A DNA stretch of 64,000 nt from positions 19,922,070 through 19,986,069 of the forward strand of contig NC_088314.1 in NCBI RefSeq assembly GCF_910592395.1, given 5' to 3'. Source of the DNA: Lineus longissimus. Lineage: Eukaryota; Nemertea; Pilidiophora; Heteronemertea; Lineidae. Of this stretch, positions 32,967 to 44,201 are shown piece by piece. Under the pieces are notes generated by a model. The model was not told the DNA's origin. It ran no database searches and saw nothing but the letters and a program-made list of their open reading frames with translations. The translations under genes were made by a program, and so were the position numbers. The first letter of the stretch is position 1; every line of letters starts with the position of its first letter.

Positions 32967-34439
32967 AATAGAGAAAAACTCACTGCAGGTTTGTCAGTGG
33001 ATTGAAAGCAAACACTTTGCAAATTATGCATAAACTTGTGCCTGCACTAGGAAGTAACTTGTTGGTTAATTTACCTAAAAAATTAACGCATTAAAAGTCA
33101 TATTTACCTGGCTAAAGAAAAATGATGAATGTAAAGGGCAGTGTAGGCCTTGAAGCACGTTAAAAATGTTTTCCTTTGCACTGAATTCCAGTTCCGATTC
33201 CATGAGAGGTTGAGTGATGTTGCCATACCATGCTACATGTTATGCTCTGGACTACGCAGGTTCATTACGTCCAACAACAACCAAATTCCAGTTAGTTATA
33301 TAAGTACTCCACCTTTTGCCAGTATGTTCTACATCATCATGCTCCCAAACAAATTGCCTAACTCAGTTTTTGGAGAAAGTTAGATAGCTGCCAATCTCAA
33401 CTCCCAACCACGTGATACACCTTCTGTAAAAATGTCTATCTCATTGGCAATATATTGGTGTACAAAATGCATTGAATGTAAATCTACCTAACTCGGAATC
33501 TGAGTTAGGCAATTTTACCTGGCAGAGGCAGTTTGAGCAAGTCCCAATTCTTTGACGGTCTGCCTCACGCCTGAATTACCATGGTTACTAGCAATGATTG
33601 TGATACCCTTTATCAACAGCAAATTTTTAAATTTTTGCAGTTTATTCACTGTGTCACAAATGAATTGAGTTACTTTTTCAAAGAAGTGAAAAATGCCTAA
33701 GTCACTGATTCTGACAATCATTTTGCATATCTCAGGCTGTAATATTGCCTAAGTCATAGGAAAATTGCCTAAAAGTCACTTGGAGCTGTTATGTAATAAA
33801 AGTTTGTGTTCATTACATTTGCATTTTCATAGTATTTATATAAACTATGTTTCAAAATATATTCATGAATAAATATCGATTTATCAGTATATGGGATTGT
33901 TTTTTTCCTTTTTCTGAAAACATGGAAAAATGAGTTGGAGTGAGACGACATGTTTCTTGGCCAATATCATACTTATAGAGTTATTCTCTTGAAGTATCTT
34001 GTCAGAATCTGAAATAATTTGGCCTGATAAAGTCCTTTAGGGATCGTCTTAAAATTGCTTGATGCCTGCATAAGAGTCTGGGGTAGGGTCTGGTTCAGCC
34101 ATTTCCCTACCGAAATTTCATCTTCTGGCATTATCTAATAATCTTAATGGGGGTTAGACGGCAATATTGTTTTGGAAAAAAGCAACCATCTGATTGATAC
34201 ATGATGCCTATGGGGGCATCAAGAGTTACTGAAGAGACAGACTCATTTATTGAGCATGTCAGGAGGTGTTGGTACCAGAAATTGTATCTCTGAATAAAAA
34301 CAATGATGGAGATTCAGCCTGGTGGCACAGATGTATTGTTACAGAGTATAGTGGAACCAGTTGAAAGCTAATAAACTGCATTTTTGGAATCATTTTATCC
34401 CTGTTTTTTTTTTCATCATTCAGCCCTGTCAGTGTTAGA
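32967..34439. other. Non-coding stretch right of the foldback element
   Basis: Only the inverted TTGCCTAACTCAG motifs (33351-33515) stand out. Confidence 0.5.
33351..33515. repeat. Inverted AAATTGCCTAACTCAG motif pair
   Basis: AAATTGCCTAACTCAG (33351-33366) and its exact reverse complement (33500-33515). A nested palindrome CCTAACTC/GAGTTAGG lies at 33487-33509, and related ATTGCCTAAGTC words occur around 33747-33775. Confidence 0.4.
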
Positions 34440-34700
34440 CATGCTGGGTACCGACAGCAAAAATATTTTTTTCACTTGTTTTTTTTCTGCTCAAAAAGAA
34501 ACATCATCAGTCCCAAATAATGTTGGCTTTTAAAATTCTTCAGAATTTTGAACTTATGAAAACAATTTAACAATTTTGGCAGGAAAACCTAATCATGCAT
34601 TTTGTCCCCAGATTTTCAACTTCACTAACGCGACTACCCCGGTAATGCTAATATTCAACCTCGGTCTCATGAGTGGTCGTGTTACCAGTGTTCCACTGTA
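34440..34700 (-). mobile_element. Pogo/Tigger-like MITE, one internal repeat
   Basis: Minus-strand start TACAGTGGAACACTGGTAAC at 34700, the ACGACCACTCATGAGACC hairpin region, the CATGATTAGGTTTTCC segment and one ATCATCAG repeat. Same family as 3259 and 13113. Confidence 0.55.
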
Positions 34701-37047
34701 TTCCTCGAAAACAAGAGTTGGTTTTTCTTCAAAGAAAATTCAATTTGAATCGTATCGGAAACTTGTGTCCTCCAGTTTATTGTTTCTTCGGGTCTTTTGC
34801 AGTGCAGTTCAACCATTTCTAACATGTCTAATCATTCTTCAGAGTTCCTATCACAATTCCTTGATCCAGATACATTGAGGATGGAATGTCCAAATTACCA
34901 AACAACGTGTGTTTGAAATTATTAAGTGAAAGAAATTCCTGTAATTTCAACAGGATCTTAAACAACTTCAGACATGTCAGATCCGTGCCAATTCGTTAAA
35001 AAGTTTCAGACCTAATCAGAAAAATGTTGATGGGGAAATCTTAACTGGATCATTTCCTGGAGCGTTGTAAAGACCCTTGACCAATCAGAAGACATTGGGA
35101 CTACTTTCCTGTAAAATACATGAACATGAACGATGTCAGACTTCGTTGACAAGTTCCTGTTTCAACGATTTCTAGGCATGAGTACCTGTTTTGGGTCTGA
35201 AATTGTCCTCATTTTCAGATTTCACCGTAAGTTGATTAGATTATCAGTGTATGGATTGTTCATTTTCCTATACTGAACCTACTGTTAGGAAACCTAGATC
35301 AGTAAACACAAAACGGGGAATCCCAATTCCAAGATAGTCCAGCAAGTTCCTGGTTTTACTACGCACTTCAAATCTATGAATAGGTCATGTGCGTATTATG
35401 TGTAGGCGGAATTCCAGTCAGATTGAACAACGAAGTTATTGTTATTTAATCATACAGTTGCATTGTCTCCTACAGACGTATGGATAGAATAGGCCTGATT
35501 CAGTTTCCTCGACATCTGGAGTCATTAAGCAAGACAACAAGTACACGTAACTCAACTTTCTTCTTTATCTAAATGGCTGTACAACACACGGTGATGGGTC
35601 AATGAAACCTAGAATAAGCTTGAACATGTTGAATCAGTTCCCCTTGAACCCGGGGTGATTGGGCTAGACATCTATATGTAACTCAACTTTCTGCTTGATC
35701 ACCCAAGAGTTGAAATGGATCTCCAAAACATAATGATGGTTAAAGGCAACGGTTTACCTTTGCAACATGATAGAAACAAGGGCCTCATATTAAAGTGTTG
35801 GGAGGTGTATAACAGAATAAGAGTAAGAAATGTGTGGCCTTATGCCCCTAAAAATAATCTTAGTCCTTTGTCTGTTTCTTGTGTGTTATCATTTCCTCTC
35901 TCAGTGTCTTTCCTTGCTGTTTTGAATGCATCAGGCCAACATGTTTAAAACACTGCCACCAGAGAGGCCACTGCGCTGAAAGAAATTGAGAAAAAAGTTT
36001 TTCAAAAATTTGTCAGAAATTATTGTTTATCATTAGTATGGATTACTAAGAACTATCTGAGTCCTTTAAACCATAGTAAAGTTCATCCTTATATATAAAT
36101 ATATATCATATGTCTTAAAAACTTTTGGATTCAAACTCCATGAAACTGTGAAAATATGACTATTGAAAAAGTATCCTTGATACAATGCTTGTAGTTCCAA
36201 CAGGAAAACACAGATCTCTAGGTAAGCAGGTATTTATTTAAATGCCTTTGCCCACAGTGCAGCATCATTGAATAAAGTTACAAATGTCCTTGTACCATTG
36301 AACCCTAATTTTTGATTAACCGTGCATAAGGCCGGCTGGATGACATAGGATTCAAGTTAGATGTACCCTATGAGTTGGAATGAAAATATAAATAACAATT
36401 AATGAAAAGGATTCAAGCTGCCATTTGTCACGTTGGGTATCGTTCTGCAGGAGTTTTGAAAATCAATTGTAGTCAGTGAACTAAATCTTATAATTTATGC
36501 CTTTGCACCTCTGCAGACTTAGGTCTGTCTGTAAACTGTTTTGGTGGAAGAATTATTGATACAAGATCCTGTTTTCGAATATTCCTACATCAAGTGTGGT
36601 ATATTTCAAATCTGCACTTGTGTAACAGATGGATTTGTACTGGTGAACCTAAGTTTCAGCATGAAATTCTGAATAAATTGCATCCTGTATGATAAATTAT
36701 TTGTTTACTGATATGAAGGCCTTTTATGTTTTCCCTCCAGGAGGTGCTACTACCTATATATTACCTGGTTCGAAATTTGTTACCTCATTCTTGTCTTTTC
36801 TGAACAAGGTGGATCTGTGTCATACAGATTTTCATCTGTAGCATGACAAATTCGCCGCTGTAATTGAGAATTGATCTATGATGGGGTGGCAGTAGCTGAA
36901 GACTCTTCCATCACAATCAAGTTAGAAATAAAGAAATGGAGTAGAAAAAGTTTTAAAAAGCTTTCTTTAAAATCTCAGTTTGGTATATCAAAACTCAGTC
37001 TTGTTGAATGACCTATTGAGCGAATGCTGTGTGTTAAGTCTTGTCAC
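34701..37047. other. Non-coding, nothing recognised
   Basis: AT-rich DNA with the solo MITE end at 36830. No supported exon. Confidence 0.5.
36830..36858 (+). repeat. Solo ATCTGTAGCATGACAAATTC end of the MITE family
   Basis: The word that ends the elements at 13517 and 53410 occurs here without the rest of the element. Confidence 0.3.
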
Positions 37048-37296
37048 CTCAGGAAAAGTCAGAATTTGGACAGCTTTCAAATTCAGACATGAAATCTCGT
37101 AACTGTCCATATTTGGACGCATCCTGGTTATCTGAGTCCGAAGTGTCAGAAATTGAAAAGGTATACGAACCACTGATTTTGGTAAATGTCCAAAGGTGGT
37201 TTCCTTTCCAAGTAAATGATTTACATCAACATCAGAATAGCAGATTGCTACTACAAAAACAACTGAAAGCTGTCCAAATTCTGACTTTTCCCCAGG
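37048..37296. repeat. ~250-bp MITE-like segment with ~30-bp inverted ends
   Basis: AAAAGTCAGAATTTGGACAG near 37055 is the reverse complement of CTGTCCAAATTCTGACTTTT near 37270. The match extends to TGAAAG inward and to CAGG outward. Confidence 0.55.
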
Positions 37297-37629
37297 TGAG
37301 GTTGGCCCCTTCTGATTTCATTCCGTCAATTAAAGGATGTATCCCCCTCACAGTGTCCTGCAAAAGTATGTCGGTAAATGAGTAGTAGATGTCGACCGTC
37401 CAGTGCTGCTCCCTATATGACAAGCCTTATGAACCCAGCTGTTCGATGTGTCATAAAGGTATCAATTGAATTTACAGGTATTTCAATATTAGCACCATTC
37501 ACAAGAATTTATGACCTGTTTAGCTGTCAACCTGTCACAGGTGTACTCAGTTCACTGCCATCAATGTAATTCGTGGTCATTTTGTGACTTTCAGATATGG
37601 CAGATATAATGTTGAGTTCAAACCTCCAG

Positions 37630-37792
37630 TTATGAGTACAGTTGAACCTCAGTTGGCAACCACCCCGGTCGGCAACCACCCCGGTCGGCGACCACCCCGC
37701 TACGACGACCAAGAATCGCCAAATGGTTTCCTCTCTAATTACCATTACAAGGCCCCCGGTAACACAACCACCAGGACCACCAATTATCTGGA
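37630..37792 (+). repeat. Pogo-like MITE terminus with GGCAACCACC repeats
   Basis: TACAGTTGAACCTCAGTTGG is followed by three CGGCAACCACCCC-type 15-bp repeats, then the same AATGGTTTCCTCTCTAATTA segment as at 59949. Confidence 0.5.
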
Positions 37793-37813
37793 CGGTGAGC
37801 ACAATGGCCCTTG
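37793..37813 (+). repeat. Fragment matching the 3' end of the 1.1-kb element
   Basis: GGTGAGCACAATGGCCCTTGG matches the terminal 20 bases of the elements at 20228 and 43055 apart from one extra T. It lies directly after the pogo-like fragment at 37638-37792. Confidence 0.4.
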
Positions 37814-38050
37814 GCTACAATAATATTGATGAAAATCAAACTCAGTTGATTGTTTATTCATTTGACACAACATTGCGGATATTCTGTTGATAAAGTAAGG
37901 CGCAATTGACAAATTTCAGCGTGAAAAAGAAAAGGATAAGACATATAAGACACATTAAAAGTGTTCTAAAAATATACAAAATTCAATTAATTAATTAACA
38001 TGTCAATTGAATGTTCCATACAACAAAATTGGTATCCAAGCCAATTTGAT

Positions 38051-38185
38051 AAAACACTGATCGGCCAGTGGCCTTTTAATCTAAAGCCTGGTAAAACACT
38101 GATCGGCCAGTGGCCTTTTAATCAAAAGCCTGGTAAAACACTGATCGGCCAGTGGCCTTTTAATCAAAAGCCTGGTAAAACACTG
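38051..38185 (+). repeat. 42-bp tandem repeat, 3.2 units, inside an 85-codon ATG frame
   Basis: Units start at 38051, 38093 and 38135, with a partial fourth at 38177; they are almost identical. The period is 14 codons, so an ATG-initiated frame from 38000 to 38257 stays open and repeats LIGQWPFNQKPGKT. No signal peptide or known domain is evident. The most likely reading is a young minisatellite, though a tiny repeat protein cannot be excluded. Confidence 0.8.
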
Positions 38186-38257
38186 CCCAAGATTGACTAT
38201 GTGCAGCACATTCCTCAGTCAAAAAGGGATTTGGAAATTATTTCAACATCTATCTAG

Positions 38258-40614
38258 AATAGTTTCATTTAAACTGTTTGTCATCTTTAGCTGTGAATTA
38301 TTAATGACCCCCACTCTGCCCACACACTGCGTTTTTGTTTTGAAAGGAACTGTTAATTCGTTTAACGCGTGGAGATATTCAAAATTTCGTGCATTACAGG
38401 CATTTTTTGGAGCAAGTTCCCTTGTGTTCCTATTAATTCAGTGTGTCACACACGCACCCTCGACCTCTGCAGTTTAGTCAGTTTATTCAACCATGAGATC
38501 AGTTGGAACAGACTGTTTATCATTTTTATATCAATGCCAGACTTCTTTTGTTAAATATTACAAGTTTTGAGAAACAATTCTATTCAGGCCAAAATTTCAT
38601 GATCAACATATCCACTATAAGTCTAGATCTTATTTGATTATTGTGTATCTTTCAATTGATTCATTCATGGCACACCTACCAAAAATTCCTCATGCTGAAT
38701 GGGAGATATAGCGTGAATGGTCGCATACGTCAGAAGTAATAATGGCATACACCATCTTTCAATAATCGTTCATAATGGTTAGATTACGTTATGTCTTTTT
38801 TCTTTGCATTTTGTAGCAGTAAAGAAAACTTGCAGGTCTTGACTGGGTTCACATGTCATGCTGTTCAATACAGAAGCAGGAGTGGTCGCAGATGAGTCTG
38901 GGCCAGTTAGTAAACCTTCACTGCATGGTCTGAGTTCGCCAAACATGATCACTGAAAAATTACTAAACCGTAATAGACAATGCACAACAATGGAATGTAA
39001 CCAAAAGCTTACCTGAAATTTACCATGTTTTAACCCCATCAACACCAATGAAATGAATTTATTATCGATCAGTGATAGTACAATTCTACATTTGGCCATG
39101 TGCGACCTGCTGTAAATATCTCACTCAGCGATGACCATTTTTGTCTGCAGACGAGTGACATTTTTGTCACTCATCACCACAATTCGTGCAGGTCCTGCAC
39201 TAGCATTAAAGCATAGGCAGGAGGGTTCAGTTAGGTCATCGAAGGTCACCGAGGTTTAAGTAGGTCGTTTGAGGCTCCCCTATTCAACTTGCACATCTGT
39301 ATGACAGGTGATTACATTGACAGGTCAAGCACAGAATTTTATAGAAAACGACTTCATAGTAAATGGTTACATTACAATGACAATGAATTGGAATGGATAA
39401 TAAATTTGACCTTTATATTGATATTTGTAGTTAATGCAGACTGAAAAGGATGAGCATTGTTACTGACCGTGGGTAACTTAGCATGCATATTATAAAAAGG
39501 CATAGATAACATTAATGGTGTTTCAGCTAAAGAGTTTAAGCAGGAGGTGCCTTGGGGTCGTTTTAGGCCTCGGGAAGTGCCATGCCTTTTCTTTAAAAAA
39601 TATTTGAATATGGCAAAGGCCCCAGTCTTATTTGTTGATGATGATGATAGGCCCTATAGTGCCAGTCTGACCCACACCTACCCTGACCCTTAATTGACCC
39701 CGTGACTCAAGATGGGATGATAATGCATAGGCCCTTTAAGGCAAAGGTTAAAGCCGAGGAGACTCAGCTATCAATTAGAAGTGAGTTCATCCCTTCACTA
39801 TCACTTGTCGTAGATCAACCCTGTGAATAAAGGATCATTGAACATTGTATGATCGTTTTTCTTTCATATTTTATTGTCATCAAATATGTTGCCTTACTAA
39901 GCTCATGGCGACCTTATGAAACTTTCTAAAGGCCTGTTCCCACCTGATACTTTGACCTAATGTTGACTGCAGTGGTGTGGCCATATGGGATATTATTCTT
40001 ATTGTCATGTAATGGAAATATTAGTACTTTCCAGGTTTCCTATTTCCAAGAAGTGTGTGCTTACAGAAATCACATGATAATCGAAGGTTAGGATTGAAAC
40101 AAGTGTAGACATAATCATTGAAACATTGACCATCATTCTGCTTTGAATTTGATCATGTTTCAATTATCGGGTATTGTTTTGATTACCCGATTGACCATTT
40201 GCCCCAGAGGACAACCCAGCGACACCAGTTCATCAACTATAGGCAGTGCGACACAAAATGATAATTGAACATGTTGAATAGGTCATGTCTGAATAAATTT
40301 ATCATATAGGGTCAAGACGGGGCAAGTCCTGACCCAGTGACTCTACGATGGGATGACAAGGCCCTTTAAGGGCAATTGCAAGTGGGTCAAAGTATTAACA
40401 TCACTCAAATTGGTCCAATATTTCCAAAAAAATGTTGTTGTCCACCACCGGACTTTGGTGACATTTTATTTGGCTTTTCCAGTCAAAATTTCTTTCTTGG
40501 TTTATTGGTTATTGGTGAAATGCAAGAAACTAAAATACCCCCCCCCCCCCCAAATTTGTCGGTGTACAGTTAGAGGTTGAGCAGGATTTTAGCCCTGCAT
40601 TCATATCGTTCTGA
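38258..40614. other. Non-coding with a small dispersed similarity and poly-C
   Basis: Two segments near 39690-39745 and 40330-40375 share GTGACTC..GATGGGATGA and GGCCCTTTAAG. A 14-C tract is at 40538-40551. Confidence 0.5.
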
Positions 40615-40747
40615 GCCTGGTTGTTCAAAATAAGTTTTGTTACTAATGCAAGCATTTACTAAAATGTGGCATAAATTCTCACAAACTTACCTAAAGGAGA
40701 TTACGCCAGCCAGCGTTAATGACAAATGATATTTTGAACAACCAGGC
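40615..40747. repeat. 133-bp MITE with 18-bp perfect inverted ends
   Basis: GCCTGGTTGTTCAAAATA (40615-40632) and TATTTTGAACAACCAGGC (40730-40747) are exact reverse complements, and weaker pairing continues inward. No target duplication is evident. Confidence 0.65.
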
Positions 40748-41874
40748 CCAAGTCAAAACCTGAGTATAACTTTTCATCAAGGGGATTTTATGTTTCCCAG
40801 TTGATAGAACCCATTTGATTTGCCTACGCAAAGGGATGACCCCACATCCAGTGTTCCGTAGCGGTGATCATCAAACTATCTGTTTACAATAGTTTGGAAT
40901 CGTACCCTAGGTGGGAAAAGTTGCCCAACCTCGGGGAAAACAAGTCAATACCTTTTTAGATTGACTAGACCTTGGTCAACTACGTCAGCTTGTTTGGGTT
41001 TTCTTGTAAGATGTGCCTCTAAATGTGCCTGAACGAAAGGGTTTGTTGCTCAAGTAAAGATATTTTCTTCGGGTCTGACATGACGGCGTGGTGTTGGACT
41101 GGAATTCGAGTGAGCAGTGTTAAAATGGCTTTTCCTACTTAATGGGATATGTGCCGCGTCTGATGATCCTAGACCACCTTTCCTGTCTCACCATTATGAA
41201 AATACCCATCATTATTCATAACGCTGTCTACAGGCCTTTAAAACAATATCAGGCCAAGATAAATATTTTGATGATCTCGACAAAACTTGCCTGTCCCTGG
41301 TTTTGAAAACATGCAGGTTCTTTATGATGAGTAAACTGTCAGGATTGGCCCCAGACCTCTGCCTTCTAACTCCCAGGAACTTATTTGTGCATTCTCGGAC
41401 CTCCATAACAGGGTAGATGACAAGCATTGGGGGGTCCAGTGCCTTAATTGTGTTGTCAAGAAGCAAAAAACTGTCTTGACCTTGCCTAACCCAGACAGGT
41501 CCATTTAGTGAATGAAACAATTAATGCGGTGATAATCAGCAATTTACTTGCCCTGATGACTAATTGGAACTTAATTCATCATTATCAATCTACATTCATA
41601 GATAAGTGCAGAATTGTCCGATGCATTCATGACTTTGCTGTCTGTTTGTGAATAGGGTTGTTGTCGAAATATATGTGGTGATAATCTTTGGAGGGAGTCT
41701 GATCCGATCCATGGCTATGATTTTAGCACCCTCATACTCCTCCAAGAATCTCCCTGTCCAAGACTCTATCAACTCCCCTCCAAGAATGTTGAAGTAATGG
41801 GTCTAAAATAGCCCCTTGCCGTTAGATATGCGCATTTCTACTTATTCACACTGATGACAGTTTTGATCATCCAG
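40748..41874. other. Non-coding, one unremarkable open frame
   Basis: A 102-codon minus frame (41212-41520) begins at TTG, not ATG, and has no recognised domain. Confidence 0.45.
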
Positions 41875-42240
41875 TATCTCTAGAAAGTTCTTCTCTGCGT
41901 TGAATAGGCAGCAGGCGATGGGGGGTGCAAAGAGGATGTAAAAAACATCGATGAAGCGTTAATTGGGATGATGCAGTTAAATTTTATTTTCATGAAAGAA
42001 CTTTCTCTGGAGAGCTCTTCTCTACGTTAAATAGGCCAGGGAGGTGGGGTTGGGGGGTTGCAAAGAGAATGTCAACGATCATTGATGACGCATTAATTGG
42101 ATACTTCCTGTCCATTGGTCTTTTTATGCTGTTACTGTTATTTTCTAGAAAGATGTTTCTCTGGAACGTTTTTCTCTGCGTTGACGAAGCTGGGGGGTGG
42201 GGGGTGGGGGGGGGGGGATTATATGTATCAGTATTGGTAA
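41875..42240. repeat. Degenerate ~130-150-bp tandem repeat with G-runs, three units
   Basis: TTCTCTGCGTT or its variants occur at 41891, 42018 and 42172, each followed by a G-rich tract and a GTTAATTG/ATTAATTGG word. The third G tract (42190-42215) has at least four runs of three or more G and could form a quadruplex. Confidence 0.55.
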
Positions 42241-42411
42241 TGTGTTAATGATGTGTCTCCATTGGTCTTCATGATGCAATTAATTCTATAAACATGTGCA
42301 GTATTAATAAGAAGTTCGTTTCTTTCTTTGACGTATTATGACTCCGGTACATACATTCCAGAAAAGTGATGTTATGTTAAATTTCATATCAGTTTCATCT
42401 TTGTCAGTTCA

Positions 42412-42753
42412 TCAGTCACAATCAGTTTTGAAGTACAGGAACTTGCCAAAGGTAGTGAGGTCATTGTACCTCTGAGGGGAATCAGCAAACCCACACGACA
42501 AGGTTGTTTGCCCAATTCCCTGTAACATTAGTGGTCCCAGATTGCGAGGTGTGTCTTTTAGTTTAAGTATGTTAGTGTAGGTGGTAGCACCTAGTTCTAT
42601 TTTTGAATAGTCATCCTGGGCGAGTGGAATGGGTGTCCACCTAAGTAACAAAAGGTTGAGTGTTCCGGGCCTGCAGGGAGAGGTGTTTTTTCTGATGTAT
42701 CGGGTCGGGTGAAATTGCCCTCTTTCCAAGCACATGACAATTGAGATAAGAAT
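42412..42753 (-). CDS. Candidate terminal exon of an unidentified gene (weak)
   Basis: Minus strand: a polypyrimidine stretch ending CTTTCTTCCAG (just right of 42753) could be a 3' splice site. The frame from there is open for 113 codons, through an ATG at 42735, to a TGA at 42412. The peptide begins hydrophobic (ILISIVM) and contains TLNLLLLRWTPIPL and four scattered cysteines. I do not recognise it and see no upstream partner exon. Chance openness in AT-rich DNA is a real alternative. Confidence 0.2.
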   Translation of the reverse strand: MLISIVMCLERGQFHPTRYIRKNTSPCRPGTLNLLLLRWTPIPLAQDDYSKIELGATTYTNILKLKDTPRNLGPLMLQGIGQTTLSCGFADSPQRYNDLTTFGKFLYFKTDCD

Positions 42754-43054
42754 CTGGAAGAAAGATGTATCATAAATCAGACGTGGTTGGCTCTTTCATA
42801 AAGGGTGGCAACATAATAAACAAACAAATCTTACTCTTTTTATGAGCATACATGAATGTAACATTCGTCCATCTCAAAAGGGCTTCTGGTCCAAAATATG
42901 ACACCCATTACCAGATTACATTGTATTTTTGTTCTTTTCAATAGATGAGGAAAGTGCTATCTGTCCTGCTATCCTAACCTTATATCACGCCTCTTGGTCA
43001 AATCAATCATGCCTCTTAATTCATGTTGATTTCTGGCCAGTTTTCCGCACTTTT

Positions 43055-44201
43055 TAGCTCACCTCTTAGCAGAGGTGAGCTTATCCCATACCGTGGCGTC
43101 CGTCGTCCGTCGTCGTCGTCGTCGTCGTCGTCGTCGGCGTCGTCGTCGTCGTCGTCGTCGTCCGTCGTCCGTTAGCAGGGCACGTTTCGTAACTGTTAGA
43201 GCTATTGAGTTGAAACTTGGTACACATGTACCCTTATGTAATGACACCTGAGAGACCAAGTTTCGGTCCGATTCGTTTCATGGTTTGGCCACCAGGGGGC
43301 CAAACGTTAAAAGTGAAAATATGCAATATCTCCCTCAATAGTAGTCGGGAAATTTTGAAAAAAATATGGTAGGTACTTCTAGCAAAGGTGCATCATATAT
43401 CCTCCGGGTTTTTGATTTGACCTCCTTTTCAAGGTCACAGAGGTCAAATGGTGTAAATTGGCCGTTAGGATGTAACGATGGCACGTTTCTAAACTGCAAT
43501 GACTATTGATACCAAATTTGGTACACATTTACCCCTTAGTCAGCTGATCTCAGGGACCGAAGTTTGGTCCAATATGATTCACCACTTGACCACCAGGGGG
43601 CAAAATCCAAAAACCTTAAAAATGTGATTATTCCTTAACTTCTTGCCCGATTGCCACCAATTTGATATCATGGGTACATCTAACCACCATACAGTATATG
43701 TCACACAGGTTTTTAATTTGACCTTCTTGTCAAGGTCACAGAGGTCAAATGGCGTAAATTCGCCGTCAGGCCGTAACAATGGCACGTTTCTTAACTGCAA
43801 TGACTATTGATCACAAATTAAGTACACATGTACCCCTTGGTCAGGTGATCTCAGGTACCGAAGTTTGGTGCGATCTGATTTGCCGTTTGGCCTCCAGGGA
43901 GGGGGCCAAATCCTAAATTCTTCAAAATGCCATTATTCCTAGTAATGACTTGCCCGATTGGCACCAATTTTATATCATAGGTACATCTAATTCTAACAAC
44001 CATTCAATGTGTCACCCGGGTCTTCTTTGATTTGACCTACTTTTCAAGGTCACAGAGGTCGAATGTACTGTAAATTGGCCATTTTGGGGAAATTGTAATT
44101 GCTTGGACCTACATCAAACCTAACACTACATGACACAAGACCATGCTCTTTATCCATCTTTCCTCCACATGAGGTGAGCACAATGGCCCTGGCCATTTCA
44201 T
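43055..44201 (+). mobile_element. 1.1-kb non-autonomous element with 5' hairpin and (CGT)n, copy 2
   Basis: Nearly identical to 20228-21350. Here the hairpin is perfect (AGCTCACCTC at 43055-43064 pairs with GAGGTGAGCT at 43071-43080) and the CGT array is longer (about 43104-43162). CTCF-like cores are at 43289 and 43590, and half-site direct repeats at 43432 and 43733. Flanks differ from copy 1, so this is an independent insertion. No clear target-site duplication is visible. Confidence 0.7.

Noticed and set aside
33147-33383. 77-codon plus-strand frame at 33150-33383
   Set aside because: No domain, no splice sites, and it overlaps the inverted TTGCCTAACTCAG repeat region.
41212-41520. 102-codon minus-strand frame, considered as a recombinase or retroelement piece
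   Set aside because: No catalytic motif of tyrosine recombinases or RT is present, and the frame begins with TTG.
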